DNA of 64,000 bases from Scenedesmus sp. ARA3. Lineage: Eukaryota; Chlorophyta; Chlorophyceae; Sphaeropleales; Scenedesmaceae. The notes under the pieces are model-generated. The model had not been told where the DNA came from. It was given only the letters and a program-made list of their open reading frames with translations, and searched no databases. Positions 1-10,363 of the stretch are shown piece by piece. The stretch is from contig RWJK01001488.1 of assembly GCA_004335835.1 (NCBI GenBank), forward strand, positions 1 to 64,000, written 5' to 3'. Made by a program: the position numbers and the translations under genes. Position 1 is the stretch's first letter. Every line of letters begins with the position of its first letter.

Positions 1-2542
1 GCAGCAGGAGCAGGCGGTCAGGGTGAGGCGGGCCTTACTGCTGGTCATGCCAAGGAGCAGCGCAAGTCACAGCAGCAGCAGCAGCAGGGCGGCACCAGCT
101 TCACCATTGCGGCTGGTGCTGCTCGTGCAGCAGCAGACAAGGCGGTAGCTGGCAAGGACGCAGCAGCAGCATCAGGCAAGGATGCAGCAGCAGCATCAGG
201 CAAGGATGCAGCAGCAGCATCAGGCAAGGATGCAGCAGCATCAGGCAAGGCTAGCAAGCGAAGCAAGACAGCAGCAGCACCAGCAGCAGCAGCAGTAGCA
301 GCGCCAGCAGGCACACCAGGCAAGAAGGGTGCACCTGGCAAGGTGGCTGCTGGTGGTGCTGCCAATGTGTCTGATGCCGACACTCAAGGCATGCTGGCAG
401 CCATTCACCAGGCTGCTGCACCAACCGCTGACAAGGTAACACACAAAGCCATGTCAATGTATGCGTGCTTTTTGCGTGTGTTTTGAGAAGGAAGAGTTTG
501 TCCTGTTGTCTGTGGCTTGCAGTGCAGCACTGTTTGCTGCTGTGCACAGGTGTGCAGAGCCGCAGCAAGCCGCACAAGCCCTATGTTGAATGCTCCTGCA
601 TTGCTCTATGCACACAGGCCTCCACAGCAACTGCTCTCCAAGTCCCTGCGTACTGCTCATTGCTGTCTGCTGCTTCTGCTTCTGCTTCTGCTTCTGCTGC
701 TGCTGCTCCTGCTGTGGTGGCGTGCCAGCTGGAGCATGACAGGCAGGTGGCGCGCATGCCCTACCAGGGCGCCGGCGCTGCTGTGCTACCAGCGATGTCG
801 CAGGCAAGTGCACTTGCAGCAACCCACCATAGCTGTGCTCAGGATACTTCCATGCTTATATGCTATATGCAAACTCTCTGTCAACAGCTGTACGTGTGGC
901 TGGCTGTTTTGTGATGATGCATGCTGTATGTGCATTTGCTTCGATTGCCAGGTCGCCTGCAATTTCGCAGGCAAGTGCACTTGCAGCAACCCACCACAGC
1001 TGTACATGTAGTTGTGGCTGGCTGTTTCGTTGATGATGCATGTTGTGTGTGCATTTGCTTAGCTTGTCAGGTCGCCTGCAATGTCGCAGGCAAGTGACGC
1101 ATCCCTCAACAGCCCCCTTGTATGGCCACTGAGCATGCGTGCTGTGTGTGCAATGCAACCCAAGCATACCGTACACCCCCGCACCTCCACAGTAGTTGCA
1201 GACACATTCAGATCCAGCCGGTGTTGTGCTGGTGGTGTTGACACAGTCAGTGCATCCGCCAAATGCAGTGTATGCAAGCAGTTGAGCGCTGTATTGTATT
1301 GCTGTTGCACTGCAGGTGGTGCTGGCGGGCGGCCGCTGCTACGTCACGCTGCACAGCGCGCCGCGTGCGCCCCGCAACAGCACCCCAGGCAAGGGCCTCA
1401 GCCAGCAGCCCTCAAGCTCAGCCGGCGCTGCTGCTGCTGCCATTGATTACGAGGGCGAGAGCGCTGCGCTGCTGGGGGAGCTGCAGCGGCTGCTGGCGCA
1501 TGCCAACACTGACAAGCGCTGGCTCATCAAGGTGGGGCATGGGGCCAATGATCTATGACAGTTTTAGGCATGGTAAATGCACAACTGCGCACCTTCAAGC
1601 AATGCTGCTCCAGAAGGCCCCCTGCCCGAAAGCTTCTGGCGCTCCAAGTGGGCTGATGTTAGCGCTATGGCTTGATTGGTGGTCTGATTTGTGATTTTGA
1701 CCCAACATTGATGGTGATGATGGCTCATCAAGGTTGGATTTCTCGAGGCCGCACACCTGCTTGTCTCTTGTAGCATCGAGCCAGGACTAGCCCGCCAGCC
1801 GGCCGTGCATGTGTGCCTGCAAGTGTCGCTGTTGACAGCCAGCAGCAGCTGACCATGCATGGGTCCAGCCTGGAACGTCAGTGCGCTCAAAGCAGTGTGT
1901 GCTACCAGCCAGGGCAAGGCGTGCATACACACCTGCAGCCTAAGCACGTTGCAGAATGATGATGATGCTGCAGCTTACTTAATGGCACGTGGCGCTGCTG
2001 CCCGCAGGTGCGCGTGACGCTGCGCAGCATGCAGGACGGACTCCCTGGCTTCCAGGCAGCCTGGAATGCATGGGCGGCGCGCGATGAGCTTCCGGTGAGA
2101 GTGCCATAACTGGCCACACAGTCTTGCTTTGCTGTGCTGTGCATTGCTTTGCAGCTGCAGCACGGTTGTTGACATTCAAAATGCATCAGTTGCATGCAAG
2201 CAGGTGATTGAAGCATCCAGTTGACTAACATCAACAACGTTGTGTATGTGCTAATAATAATAACGCCTGCATGTCATGGCCATGCAATGGCTGCTCAACC
2301 AGCTTCCCACTCAAAAGCCTGCCACATGACACCTGCGACCTGGCCCCTGTGTAACGGGACGGTTGCACCTCGTTACTTATTTGGGCGAAGTACTACTGAA
2401 AGTGCATTACGTTTTATGGGTTCCCACCCTGCCTCCTGCCCCCTACTGTGTGCCTCTGCAGGTGATGACGCTGGTGGAGGGTGCAGGGCCCTTCAAGGCT
2501 GCGGGCGTGATGCTGGAGGCCACTGCGCTGGCGGCGCCATGA
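1..2542 (+). CDS. RidA/YjgF-like protein, 5' end outside window
   Basis: Proposed exons 1-435, 729-803, 1316-1531, 2008-2094 and 2462-2542 (stop TGA 2540-2542), all joined in phase 0. The first exon encodes a Lys/Ala/Gln-rich low-complexity region. The last four encode a domain resembling RidA/YjgF/UK114: an AGGRCYVTL strand, a helix ending LLAHANTDKRWLIK, VRVTLRSMQDGLPGFQAAWN, and a closing VMLEATALAAP. RidA proteins hydrolyse reactive enamine/imine intermediates; some eukaryotic Dph6-type diphthamide ligases carry such domains at the C-terminus, so this could be the tail of one. The canonical RidA arginine is not obvious, so activity is uncertain. Exon 729-803 would use a GC-AG intron (CAG then GCAAGT) and is the least certain. 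Start and N-terminus are not in the window. Confidence 0.6.
151..249 (+). repeat. Coding minisatellite, 24-bp unit
   Basis: Four tandem units starting at 151, 175, 199 and 223, with a partial at 244, encode the repeat GKDAAAAS in the low-complexity N-terminal part of the RidA-like gene. The units are nearly identical, and the last is one codon shorter, so the array probably changes length by slippage without shifting the frame. Confidence 0.85.
788..1096 (+). repeat. Echoes of exon 729-803 donor edge inside the intron
   Basis: The end of the proposed exon 729-803 and its donor (TCGCAG then GCAAGTGCACTTGCAGCAAC) recurs near 960-985 and, shorter, near 1079-1096. The first two copies are followed by the same ACCCACCA motif. 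Copies lie downstream of the exon, in the same orientation. Confidence 0.6.
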
Positions 2543-3080
2543 GGTGGCCGCTGCCACAGCCGCAATCAAGAGATCCTACTGTCAGCACAGCTGCCATGAC
2601 AGTACTACTGCGCTAGTCGGGCGCAGTACTGATGGCGTCTGGTTTGATTGCCGGATATTATGGTTTGCAGACCTGACGATGACCGTGGTGGCAGCTTACG
2701 CCACGCTGATGACGGCAGCTGCTGTTGACATATTAAATTTTGTCACTTGCATGCATGCGGGCTATGGAAGCACCCAGTGAAATTGAGTAACAACGTTTTG
2801 GTGAAGTTAGGGTGGGTTACCCTTTCACTGCTGTGCTGCAGGAGAAGTGCACCAGCAGCTGGGGCGGCTGCCCAAATTGTGATGCTGCTGCATTTGATCT
2901 GACGCCGCAGTGTCAGCAGACTCGGCTTTGTTTTCCTGCACATTTAGTATCTACTGCGCTGTTGCAACGTCCAGTGTGGTGAGTTCTGCCTGGCTGGAGT
3001 GGACAAGTCCCAGCTGCAAGCCAAGTTAAGCTATCTCTGTAATGGGGCGAGTTTTCATGTTCAGCAGCCCTCATACTTGC

Positions 3081-3085
3081 TGTAA
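3081..3085 (+). terminator. Poly(A) signal TGTAA for the RidA-like gene
   Basis: TGTAA is the usual chlorophyte polyadenylation signal. This one lies about 540 bases after the stop codon and begins the dispersed 3'-end repeat described at 3081-3136. No transcript evidence is available. Confidence 0.45.
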
Positions 3086-3136
3086 AATGACGAATTCTAG
3101 ACAAAGCCAGGATGCCAAAGCACGCTGGTCATACTT
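3081..3136 (+). repeat. Dispersed 3'-end repeat, copy 1
   Basis: The first 35 bases, starting TGTAAAATGACGAATTCTAG, are identical to the reverse complement of 14376-14410. Similarity continues for about another 20 bases (AGCACGCTGGTCA in both). A related 21-base core lies on the minus strand near 41399-41419. All three begin with TGTAA in the sense direction of an upstream gene. Confidence 0.75.
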
Positions 3137-6100
3137 GCTGTGTGCTGCACGCCGTGTAGCGCTACACGGCTTGCAATACAGGCTTGCTGCTTCCTGGAAA
3201 CTGCTGAGAAAGAGTTTGCATATGGCATGTAAGTATCCTGAGCACTCTCGATCAAAATGGGCGTCGAAATCATCGACTTGCTAGGACTGTGAGGAGCTGT
3301 ACAGCATGGTCACTAGTTGCTGGCGGCTGAGCGTGGGATCAGCAGCATGTTGACGCAGTGAAGGTGCTTGACTTGTTACCAAACCCCAGCCAACAGTACA
3401 GCTGCACCTGCACGCATCACTACAGCCAGAGCGCTGTGCGCACACCACGCGCCAGCGCAGCACACACCGCCGAGCCGCAGGCAGCTGCTGATTCGTTGCT
3501 GCTGTGGTGTCCAAAGCCAATGCCACACCCCCAACCCAAATCAAAAAGAATTCAGCAGCTTTAAAAAGCTGCACCTCAGGTGCGGCACAATCCCAGCCTG
3601 CCTCAAGCACACATCCACCCAGGGAGCCGTACACTGTCCACCCGCGCGCGTCTGCGACGCCAAAATTGTGCTGCCGCCGCAGCAAACACAAAGGGCTGTG
3701 GCGCCAATGGCATGGCTACCCAAACCTACATCTGGCTGGAATACACGGCCCGAACAGTAAAGAGGGTGCTGACAAGAGCGTGCAAGGGAACACATTGATG
3801 TGCCTTCCAAGATGTGATACACAGAACGCTATGTACAGGCCTACGTGTTGTTGTTGCAGTCTGATGGCCGAGACAGAGAGTGGTGTGTGCCACACAGTCC
3901 TACTGCCATGCAGGAGCTACGCCTACCCTACACAGAGCCCATGTTATTATAATTCTGCTCAAGCAAGTGCGGGGATGCAGCACAAACAGAAAGAGAAACC
4001 CGAGGGGACGCAAAACCACCCCTGGCAAAACCGAGAGGAGCAACAGGCAGCGCTGAATGCACATGATACACACACACTCAGCAGCCACCTGTCATGCCTG
4101 CCTAGTACATGCCTTGAATACTGACGGTAGCTGCACCCAAGTGGCGCCGCACACATCAACACTCCTTGATTACGCACACCCCACCACCCACCTGCCGCAA
4201 GCAAGGCAGACCAAAGGCTACCTGCAGCCACCCAAACCCCAAACACCCGCCACCAATTGCATGCATGCTCTGCAGCACACTCAGCATCCTGAGCGGCAGC
4301 ACATTGGCACACTTCTGCTGCTGAGAGCAGCAAGGCTGTCGCAGGTCCCGCCCACGCTCACCCCGCACTGCACGGCTGTGTAGCACAGCAAGCCGCGCAC
4401 ATGCGACCAAGGAGCAAATCAGGCAGGCAGCCCCAGCAACCCTACCATATAGCACCAACCGCACTCTCGCAGCACTCCATGACAAAGCATCCAGTGCTCT
4501 GGCTGCCGGCTCGCTCAGCCAAATGCCACGCAGAACACATCCCTTGCAGCATGGCGGGAAGCCTGCCCGGCACAATGCCACGCCAGCGCAGCGGCCAGCA
4601 GGCGAAAGACACAAAGAGAGAGACAGTTAGAGTGCGACAATGCAGACAGTACCGGCGAACGCTACGCCTCATGTATTCAATGGCTCTGCAACACCACAGC
4701 ATACATCACAGCAGAACTGTGGCACTATCAGATCAGGAACGGTTCCCCAGTACACTGCTGCTGCCTGGCAGTTTGCGAAGTGCGCAGCGGTTGCTGCACA
4801 CTCTCACAAAAGCCGAGGGCAAGCTAGATGCAGCAACACGGCACACTGCAGCACGCAGGTTAGCGCCGCAGCAGCCGCTGCGCCATGCCACATCCCAAAA
4901 ACATATGAAGAGGGTTCAACAATCGGATCGTGTGAAAGCGCACAGCACTGGCTGCAGTGCTGAACACATGCCTTTGACATCAAGCGCGAATGCGGTCAGC
5001 ACTATCCCGCAGCAGTATAAGTACAGACGGCGGGCGCGCTGCTGCGCCGAGCAATCAAATCAACAGCACAACATTGCTGCGCTACGCTACTGTGACTGAT
5101 CAGCTGACCTGCACAGCCGCTACATGTGGCACACTTGGATTGCGTTCTCGCAGCAGGAACAAGCAGCACTGTCCCGCGTTCCTCCTAACCACCCATAGGC
5201 CGAGCATAACGTACAGGGTACACAGCTAGCGAAGCTGCGCACCATGCACCCTTTCCAGCCGCAAAATGCGCGCAACAGCCAGCGGCTCCGTGTTCTGATT
5301 GGTGATGCTGTCCAAAACTAGGGCACGACTGCGCTCTGCAGCCAATGGCAGAAGACGAGTGCGCCTGCACTCATGTGTGCACACACAGCAGCAGCACCAC
5401 ACGCCTATGCCCGCCACAAGAACAAGAAGTGGCCCGCATGCAGACAGAGATACGCTTGCTGCTTGCTAGCACCTACTACTGCCGGCCACAGCAGTTGCTG
5501 CAGCTGCTGCTGCAGCCGCTGCAGCTGCTGCCATCAAACGGCTGAGAGCAGCCATGTGGCATACTCCCTGCCTGCTTGTCACCTGGCAGCAGCCGCGCTG
5601 CTGTTGTTTCAGCAATGCCGCAGCCGCAGCAGCTGCTGCAGTGGCCGGCGATGCTTCCTCAAACATGCACAGGCAGCCCTGCCACAGCCACACGGGCAAA
5701 ATGACACACTGACAGGGCTGGAAAACCCGCGCCGCCACCGCCGCTGACAATCAATCCTCCTCCCTCGCCCCAATGAGGGCCCTCCAAGCATGCTACTCAG
5801 TGCTGCAGCCTACGCCTATGCACGCTGCTCAACAGGGCACGGCACCAGCTGCCCTCCGGGTGCAATGCACAGCAGCCACAGCCCTACAGGCACACCAGCC
5901 TACTGCTAGCGCCTGCCCTACACATGTACAGGAGCTCCTACTGCTAGCGCGCCAACCGACAGCAGCAGAGCACTCCACAGCGCTGCCAAGCACAGCGCAA
6001 GAGCACGCCTGCCGCACTCGCCAGCCGCCTCTCGTGTGCACTCACGCAACCACTGGTGTGTCTAAAGACCCTACGCCAAGCTACGCCGGCACGACACGCT

Positions 6101-6583
6101 GCCAGCACAACTGCTGAGCAGCTCGCGAAGGACAAGCCCTTGCTGCTGCCAGCTGCTGCTGCCGCCGCTGCCCGCAGGCCAAACAAGCCTAACCATCGCA
6201 ACGCGATGCCAGAGCCCCAACACACCCAAATGAAGCCCGCAGACGCCACACACTAAGCACGCACCGTGTTGCTAGCAACGCACTGCGCCTCATGGCATGC
6301 ACAAGCCGCAGCAGCAGCAGCATGCACCCCCTGCACAGCGGCAGGACTCGCTTGCAAAATCCTACACAGTCCCAGTTCCACATGGCTTGCCGCGCACCAA
6401 TCTTCGCATAAATACCACCAACCCCATGCGTCACGTACACCAGTACCACCGCCGGCACCCAGCCGCACTGCCGCCCAAGTACAACCCGCAGCTCTCGCAG
6501 CACTGCCACAAGTACCACCAGAGCACTCCCTGTAGCACATTGCAGCCCCGCGGCAGCGCCTAACTGCACACGCCTCACAACAC

Positions 6584-8548
6584 TTAGTACACCTCGGTCA
6601 CTGTGCAGCTGCGCTCCTGCTCCCGCAGCGCCCAGCCCGCATACGGCTGCCAGTCCATCAGCTGCATCATGTGCAGCTCGATGGCCGTCACCGCCCACGG
6701 CAGCAGCGCCAGCGCGCCCGCCAGCTTGCTGCAGCCCGCCACCTGCCGCCGGTGTCCCTCCAGCTTCGTGGCGAGCCACAAGCTCACCAGCATCGTCACA
6801 CTGTCCACAGGGAGTGTGGCACCCAAGCTGATCAGCAGCATGTCATCCAGCTGGCCTGCTGTACGCTTGAAGATGTGCACTGCCAGGTGGTATGCATCTT
6901 GCAGCTGGCAGCCCAGGATCTGTCCTGCCCAGGCCAACAGCCGGTTCGCGCCGACCTCTGCGAGTGCGCGGCGGGGGCCGGGGGCGGACGCGGCCGGAGA
7001 TAGCAGCGCAAGCGTCTGCAGGCTGTTGCTGCTGCCGGCAGTTGCGGCGAGCTGCTGCTGCTGGCGGCAGTTGTGTCCCAGTAATGCAGCAACTGCTGCT
7101 TGTGTGGCGGCGCGCTTGGCGGGCGGCTGCTGCTGCAGGCGGCGCTTGGCGGCCGCGTGCTGCTGCTGCTGCAGGTAGCTGGCAAAGACACCGGCGCTGC
7201 TGCTGGTGCTGCTGCTGGATGTTGTCAGGCTGCTGGCGCTGCCCAGCAGTGGCGCCGGCTGCTGCACACGCAGGCTGTTGTGTGCCGCCGGCGCTGCACT
7301 GAGCTGGCACTTGTGGTCCTGTGCCTGCACCAGCTGCTGCCAGATGGTGTTGGCTGCTGCTGCTGCACCAAAGGCAGATGTGCTGGCAGCAGCAGGAGCA
7401 GTTGTGCTGCTGAAGCCGCTGCTGGTGCTGGTGCCACTGCCCTGAGGCATCAGCAGCAGGTGCTGCTGCTGCTGCTGCTGGTGGGCGGCGCATGATGCTG
7501 CTGCTCCGTAAGCCCTGCTGGCAGCACCAGCAGCTGCTGCTGCTTTGGCTACTGAACCTAGAACTGCTGCAGATGCTGCCTGCGGGACAGATGCCAGCTG
7601 CTGGCCAGCTGCCAACAGCGTCTGCATCTGCTGATGTTGCTGCTGCTGTTGGACGGCCAGCTGCTGCTGCAGCTGACTCGCCTGTTGATACTGTTGCTGC
7701 TGCGCCGCTGCCTGCTTCTGCAGCTGCGCCTGTTGCTGCTGTGCCGCCTGCCGCTGCTTGATTAGCAGCACTGCCTGCTGTTGCCTTGCGAGCTGTTGCT
7801 GTTGCTGGCTCGCCATCAGCTGGGCTGCGGCGTGCTGCTGATGTGCCAGAGGCACGCCACGCTGCTGCTGCTGGTGTGCCCTTGCCTGCTGCTGCTGCTG
7901 GGACAGCAGCACTTGTTGATACTGCTGCTGCTGTTGCTCAACTGCATCATAGCTGCGCTTGCAGCCCACGCGTGCTGCGCTGACTGCTTCAGCGCCACAC
8001 GGCGTAAGTACTCCGCCAACGAGTGCGAAGCTGTTGCTCGACAGCGGGCTGGTGGAGTCCTCCAAGGCCGCTGGCATCGTGCCTTGCACCCGCTGGCCGT
8101 GGCAACCGCCCTGCTGCGCGTGGGATTGCGCAGGACAATGACCGATGCATTTATATGCATAATAAGCGTGTCCTGCTTCCCGCATCGAAGCAGCCTGCAA
8201 GGACGCGGGCGTGCCGGTCCTGCTGCAGCTGCCCAGGTCGAGCTGCCCGCACCCGAGGCCCTCCTGCACACTACCTGGCCTGCAAGCTGCGGCTGGTATG
8301 CCTTGCTGCTGCACCTGCGCGCTGGACAGCACACTAGCCCCGGCAATAAGCACGCTGAACGCCAGCTGCTTGCGTTCTGCATCTGTAAAACGCTCCATCA
8401 AGCCTGAAAGCTGTTGATGCGCGCTGGCTGATGCTGCCTGATAAGCTGCGGCAGGTTGCCCCTGCGCTGCAAGTTGGGAGCTCGCAACAGCTGGCTGGAG
8501 CTGTAGGCCGGTGCCCGGCCTTAGCAGGTGCGCCGATGCATTCTGCAT
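6584..8548 (-). CDS. Gln-rich protein with C-terminal cyclin-like fold
   Basis: Single continuous frame of about 654 aa from ATG 8546-8548 to the stop at 6584. The first ~500 residues are dominated by Gln, Ala and Ser runs from (CAG)n tracts. The C-terminal ~120 residues resemble a cyclin box: TMLVSLWLATKLEGHRRQV, then a Leu/Ala-rich helix, then AIELHMMQLMDWQPYAGW, matching the cyclin pattern of an LA-K-E helix followed by E--L--L-W. Cyclins bind and activate CDKs, but no partner can be named; a transcription-associated or divergent P/U-type cyclin is possible. The open frame continues upstream to 9013, but that part looks non-coding. An AG acceptor lies just before the chosen ATG, so an upstream 5' exon remains possible. 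Confidence 0.6.
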   Translation of the reverse strand: MQNASAHLLRPGTGLQLQPAVASSQLAAQGQPAAAYQAASASAHQQLSGLMERFTDAERKQLAFSVLIAGASVLSSAQVQQQGIPAAACRPGSVQEGLGCGQLDLGSCSRTGTPASLQAASMREAGHAYYAYKCIGHCPAQSHAQQGGCHGQRVQGTMPAALEDSTSPLSSNSFALVGGVLTPCGAEAVSAARVGCKRSYDAVEQQQQQYQQVLLSQQQQQARAHQQQQRGVPLAHQQHAAAQLMASQQQQQLARQQQAVLLIKQRQAAQQQQAQLQKQAAAQQQQYQQASQLQQQLAVQQQQQHQQMQTLLAAGQQLASVPQAASAAVLGSVAKAAAAAGAASRAYGAAASCAAHQQQQQQHLLLMPQGSGTSTSSGFSSTTAPAAASTSAFGAAAAANTIWQQLVQAQDHKCQLSAAPAAHNSLRVQQPAPLLGSASSLTTSSSSTSSSAGVFASYLQQQQHAAAKRRLQQQPPAKRAATQAAVAALLGHNCRQQQQLAATAGSSNSLQTLALLSPAASAPGPRRALAEVGANRLLAWAGQILGCQLQDAYHLAVHIFKRTAGQLDDMLLISLGATLPVDSVTMLVSLWLATKLEGHRRQVAGCSKLAGALALLPWAVTAIELHMMQLMDWQPYAGWALREQERSCTVTEVY

Positions 8549-10004
8549 ATCATTCCTGACCTGTGCCACAAGGTAGAGTGAACCGGAAGTCAGCAATAAA
8601 GGGTCGTCACCAGACCACCATCCGAAGCCCAGCCCTGCGACCTGGCAGCCCACCTGCCTCCTCGCCACCACAACTGCGGCGATCTTCCAAATGCACTTGT
8701 CTATATTCTTGCTGACTGGCGGGCGAGTGTAGTACCTGCTGACACACTCAGGGCCTTTGATGCATCTCTGTATAGTCGCTGCAAATGCTTCAAATAAGCC
8801 AAGAGTTAAACTACTGCGTCCTAAGTGTGCTTGCCTGGGCGGACCGCGGGCTGCTATGACCAGACCCAGCGGCCAAACAACACCAAGTCGAAGCCGGCAA
8901 TGTAACTGTGTACTACCAGAGCATGACTTAAAGGTCGAATGTGTTTTATCAATTCCAATTTGTGCTTTCGTCGGCAACTGGTGCCGTAGGCAACAACAAA
9001 CTGGCACCTGCAAGTTCGTAAAGTCGCCTGCTCCCTGAAAATACCCTGCAAATATGATGAATGATTTCTCTGTTTCTGATCAAGGCTCTTCTTGTGGTCG
9101 ACCAAGTACCAGCCGGGAAGCGGCGAGCCGTGTGAACTTTACCCCCCGCTTTGAAGAAGCGGCCGAACATTAGATCAGAGTGTCACTGACAACTGCAATT
9201 CTGTTCAAAAGCTAATTTATCAATACACAGATGTATTTTATGGCACGAGAACCTCAACGATGCAACCTTGGTGTCACCCAGTTACCTCATCACGACAGCC
9301 GAACTCAAGGACAGCATCGGGGCAACTGCTCACGACGATAGCGCAATCTCAATTGTTGATGCCCAACAAGATCAAGCTACACGGCTCGTCCTCAAGACCA
9401 TTGTAGTGGCGCAATGCTCCTACCGGTGACCTGGCAGGTACCAACAGCAGGTGCACCGGTGTTGGTGTCAAGTGCTCAAACGATGCTGAAGATACTGCAC
9501 CAAGAACGCACTGAAGGTTCCAGCACCACACTTTGCCTGCTTGCACAACAACGCACATTCTCAATGCCATTGGAGCTCCAGTGGAGCTTTGTGTGTCATG
9601 CAGTGCACCATGCTTGGGCCACAATCAACAGTTGTGGATGGTCCAGTGGCAGATTATCCAAGCCTCATCCCACCATGCGTTACGAGCGACACATCAATCA
9701 CTCAACCTCGTCAGTGCACAAACAGCCGCAGCAATGCAAGCGGACCAGTGGTTGCAGGTGACAGGCATTGACACCATAGACCTGGACACTACAGAACACT
9801 GTGCCAGTTAGGCAGCGAGCCGCACCACTTGTCAGGTTCTGCCACGCCAGCAACATCGCCGCAGGCACGCAATACACCTCACAAGTATGTATGCAACCCA
9901 CCCGGTGCCAGACATACAAGCCACATCTCACAACACACCACGCCAGCCACAGCATCGGTGGTGCTGATGGCATTAGCACAGCTGCATCATTGCATGGATA
10001 ATGC
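8549..10004. other. Intergenic; nothing recognised
   Basis: Lies between the 5' end of the cyclin-like gene and the 3' end of V-ATPase H, both on the minus strand. It should hold the cyclin-like gene's promoter and the V-ATPase 3' UTR. I see no exon, RNA gene or clear repeat. Confidence 0.4.
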
Positions 10005-10190
10005 TCACGCGCCGCTGCTGGCCGCCAGCATGAAGTCCAGCTTGTCGCGCGGCAGCATGATCTTTTGCACCGCCAGCAGGCTGCGCTTTTGCACGTCGGC
10101 GTCCGGGTGCTTCATCAGGTGCATCATCAGCTCCTTGCCGCGCAGGTCAGCCACGATGTACCGCCCGTGAGGGTGGTACTCCACAAACCT

Positions 10191-10222
<32 letters not shown>

Positions 10223-10331
10223 GGGAGGAGCAGTGCACGCAACGTGAGCAAGCATGCCTTGGTGCAGCATTGCCATGTTTACGTCAGCCGCAGTGTCGCG
10301 CCCCGAGGGTGGTGCTCCAGAAACATAAAAA

Positions 10332-10363
<32 letters not shown>

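Larger units (their letters stand above)
2543..6583. other. No coding exon seen; probable convergent 3' UTRs
   Basis: About 4 kb with no exon-like segment that I can assign. From about 3.3 to 6.5 kb the + strand is strongly A/C-rich, so the minus strand is T/G-rich. Long T/G-rich 3' UTRs are common in green algae, so most of this is probably the 3' UTR of the minus-strand cyclin-like gene ending at 6584. Open frames here have low-complexity His/Thr/Gln/Cys composition and no family resemblance. Confidence 0.5.

Noticed and set aside
3504..4124. Plus-strand 206-codon frame rich in Thr, His, Gln, Cys
   Set aside because: A/C-rich composition antisense to the cyclin-like gene's 3' UTR explains the lack of stops; no recognisable domain.
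6189..6779. Minus-strand Gly/Ala-rich frame overlapping the cyclin-like gene
   Set aside because: A shadow frame: the cyclin box in the other frame has clear family motifs.
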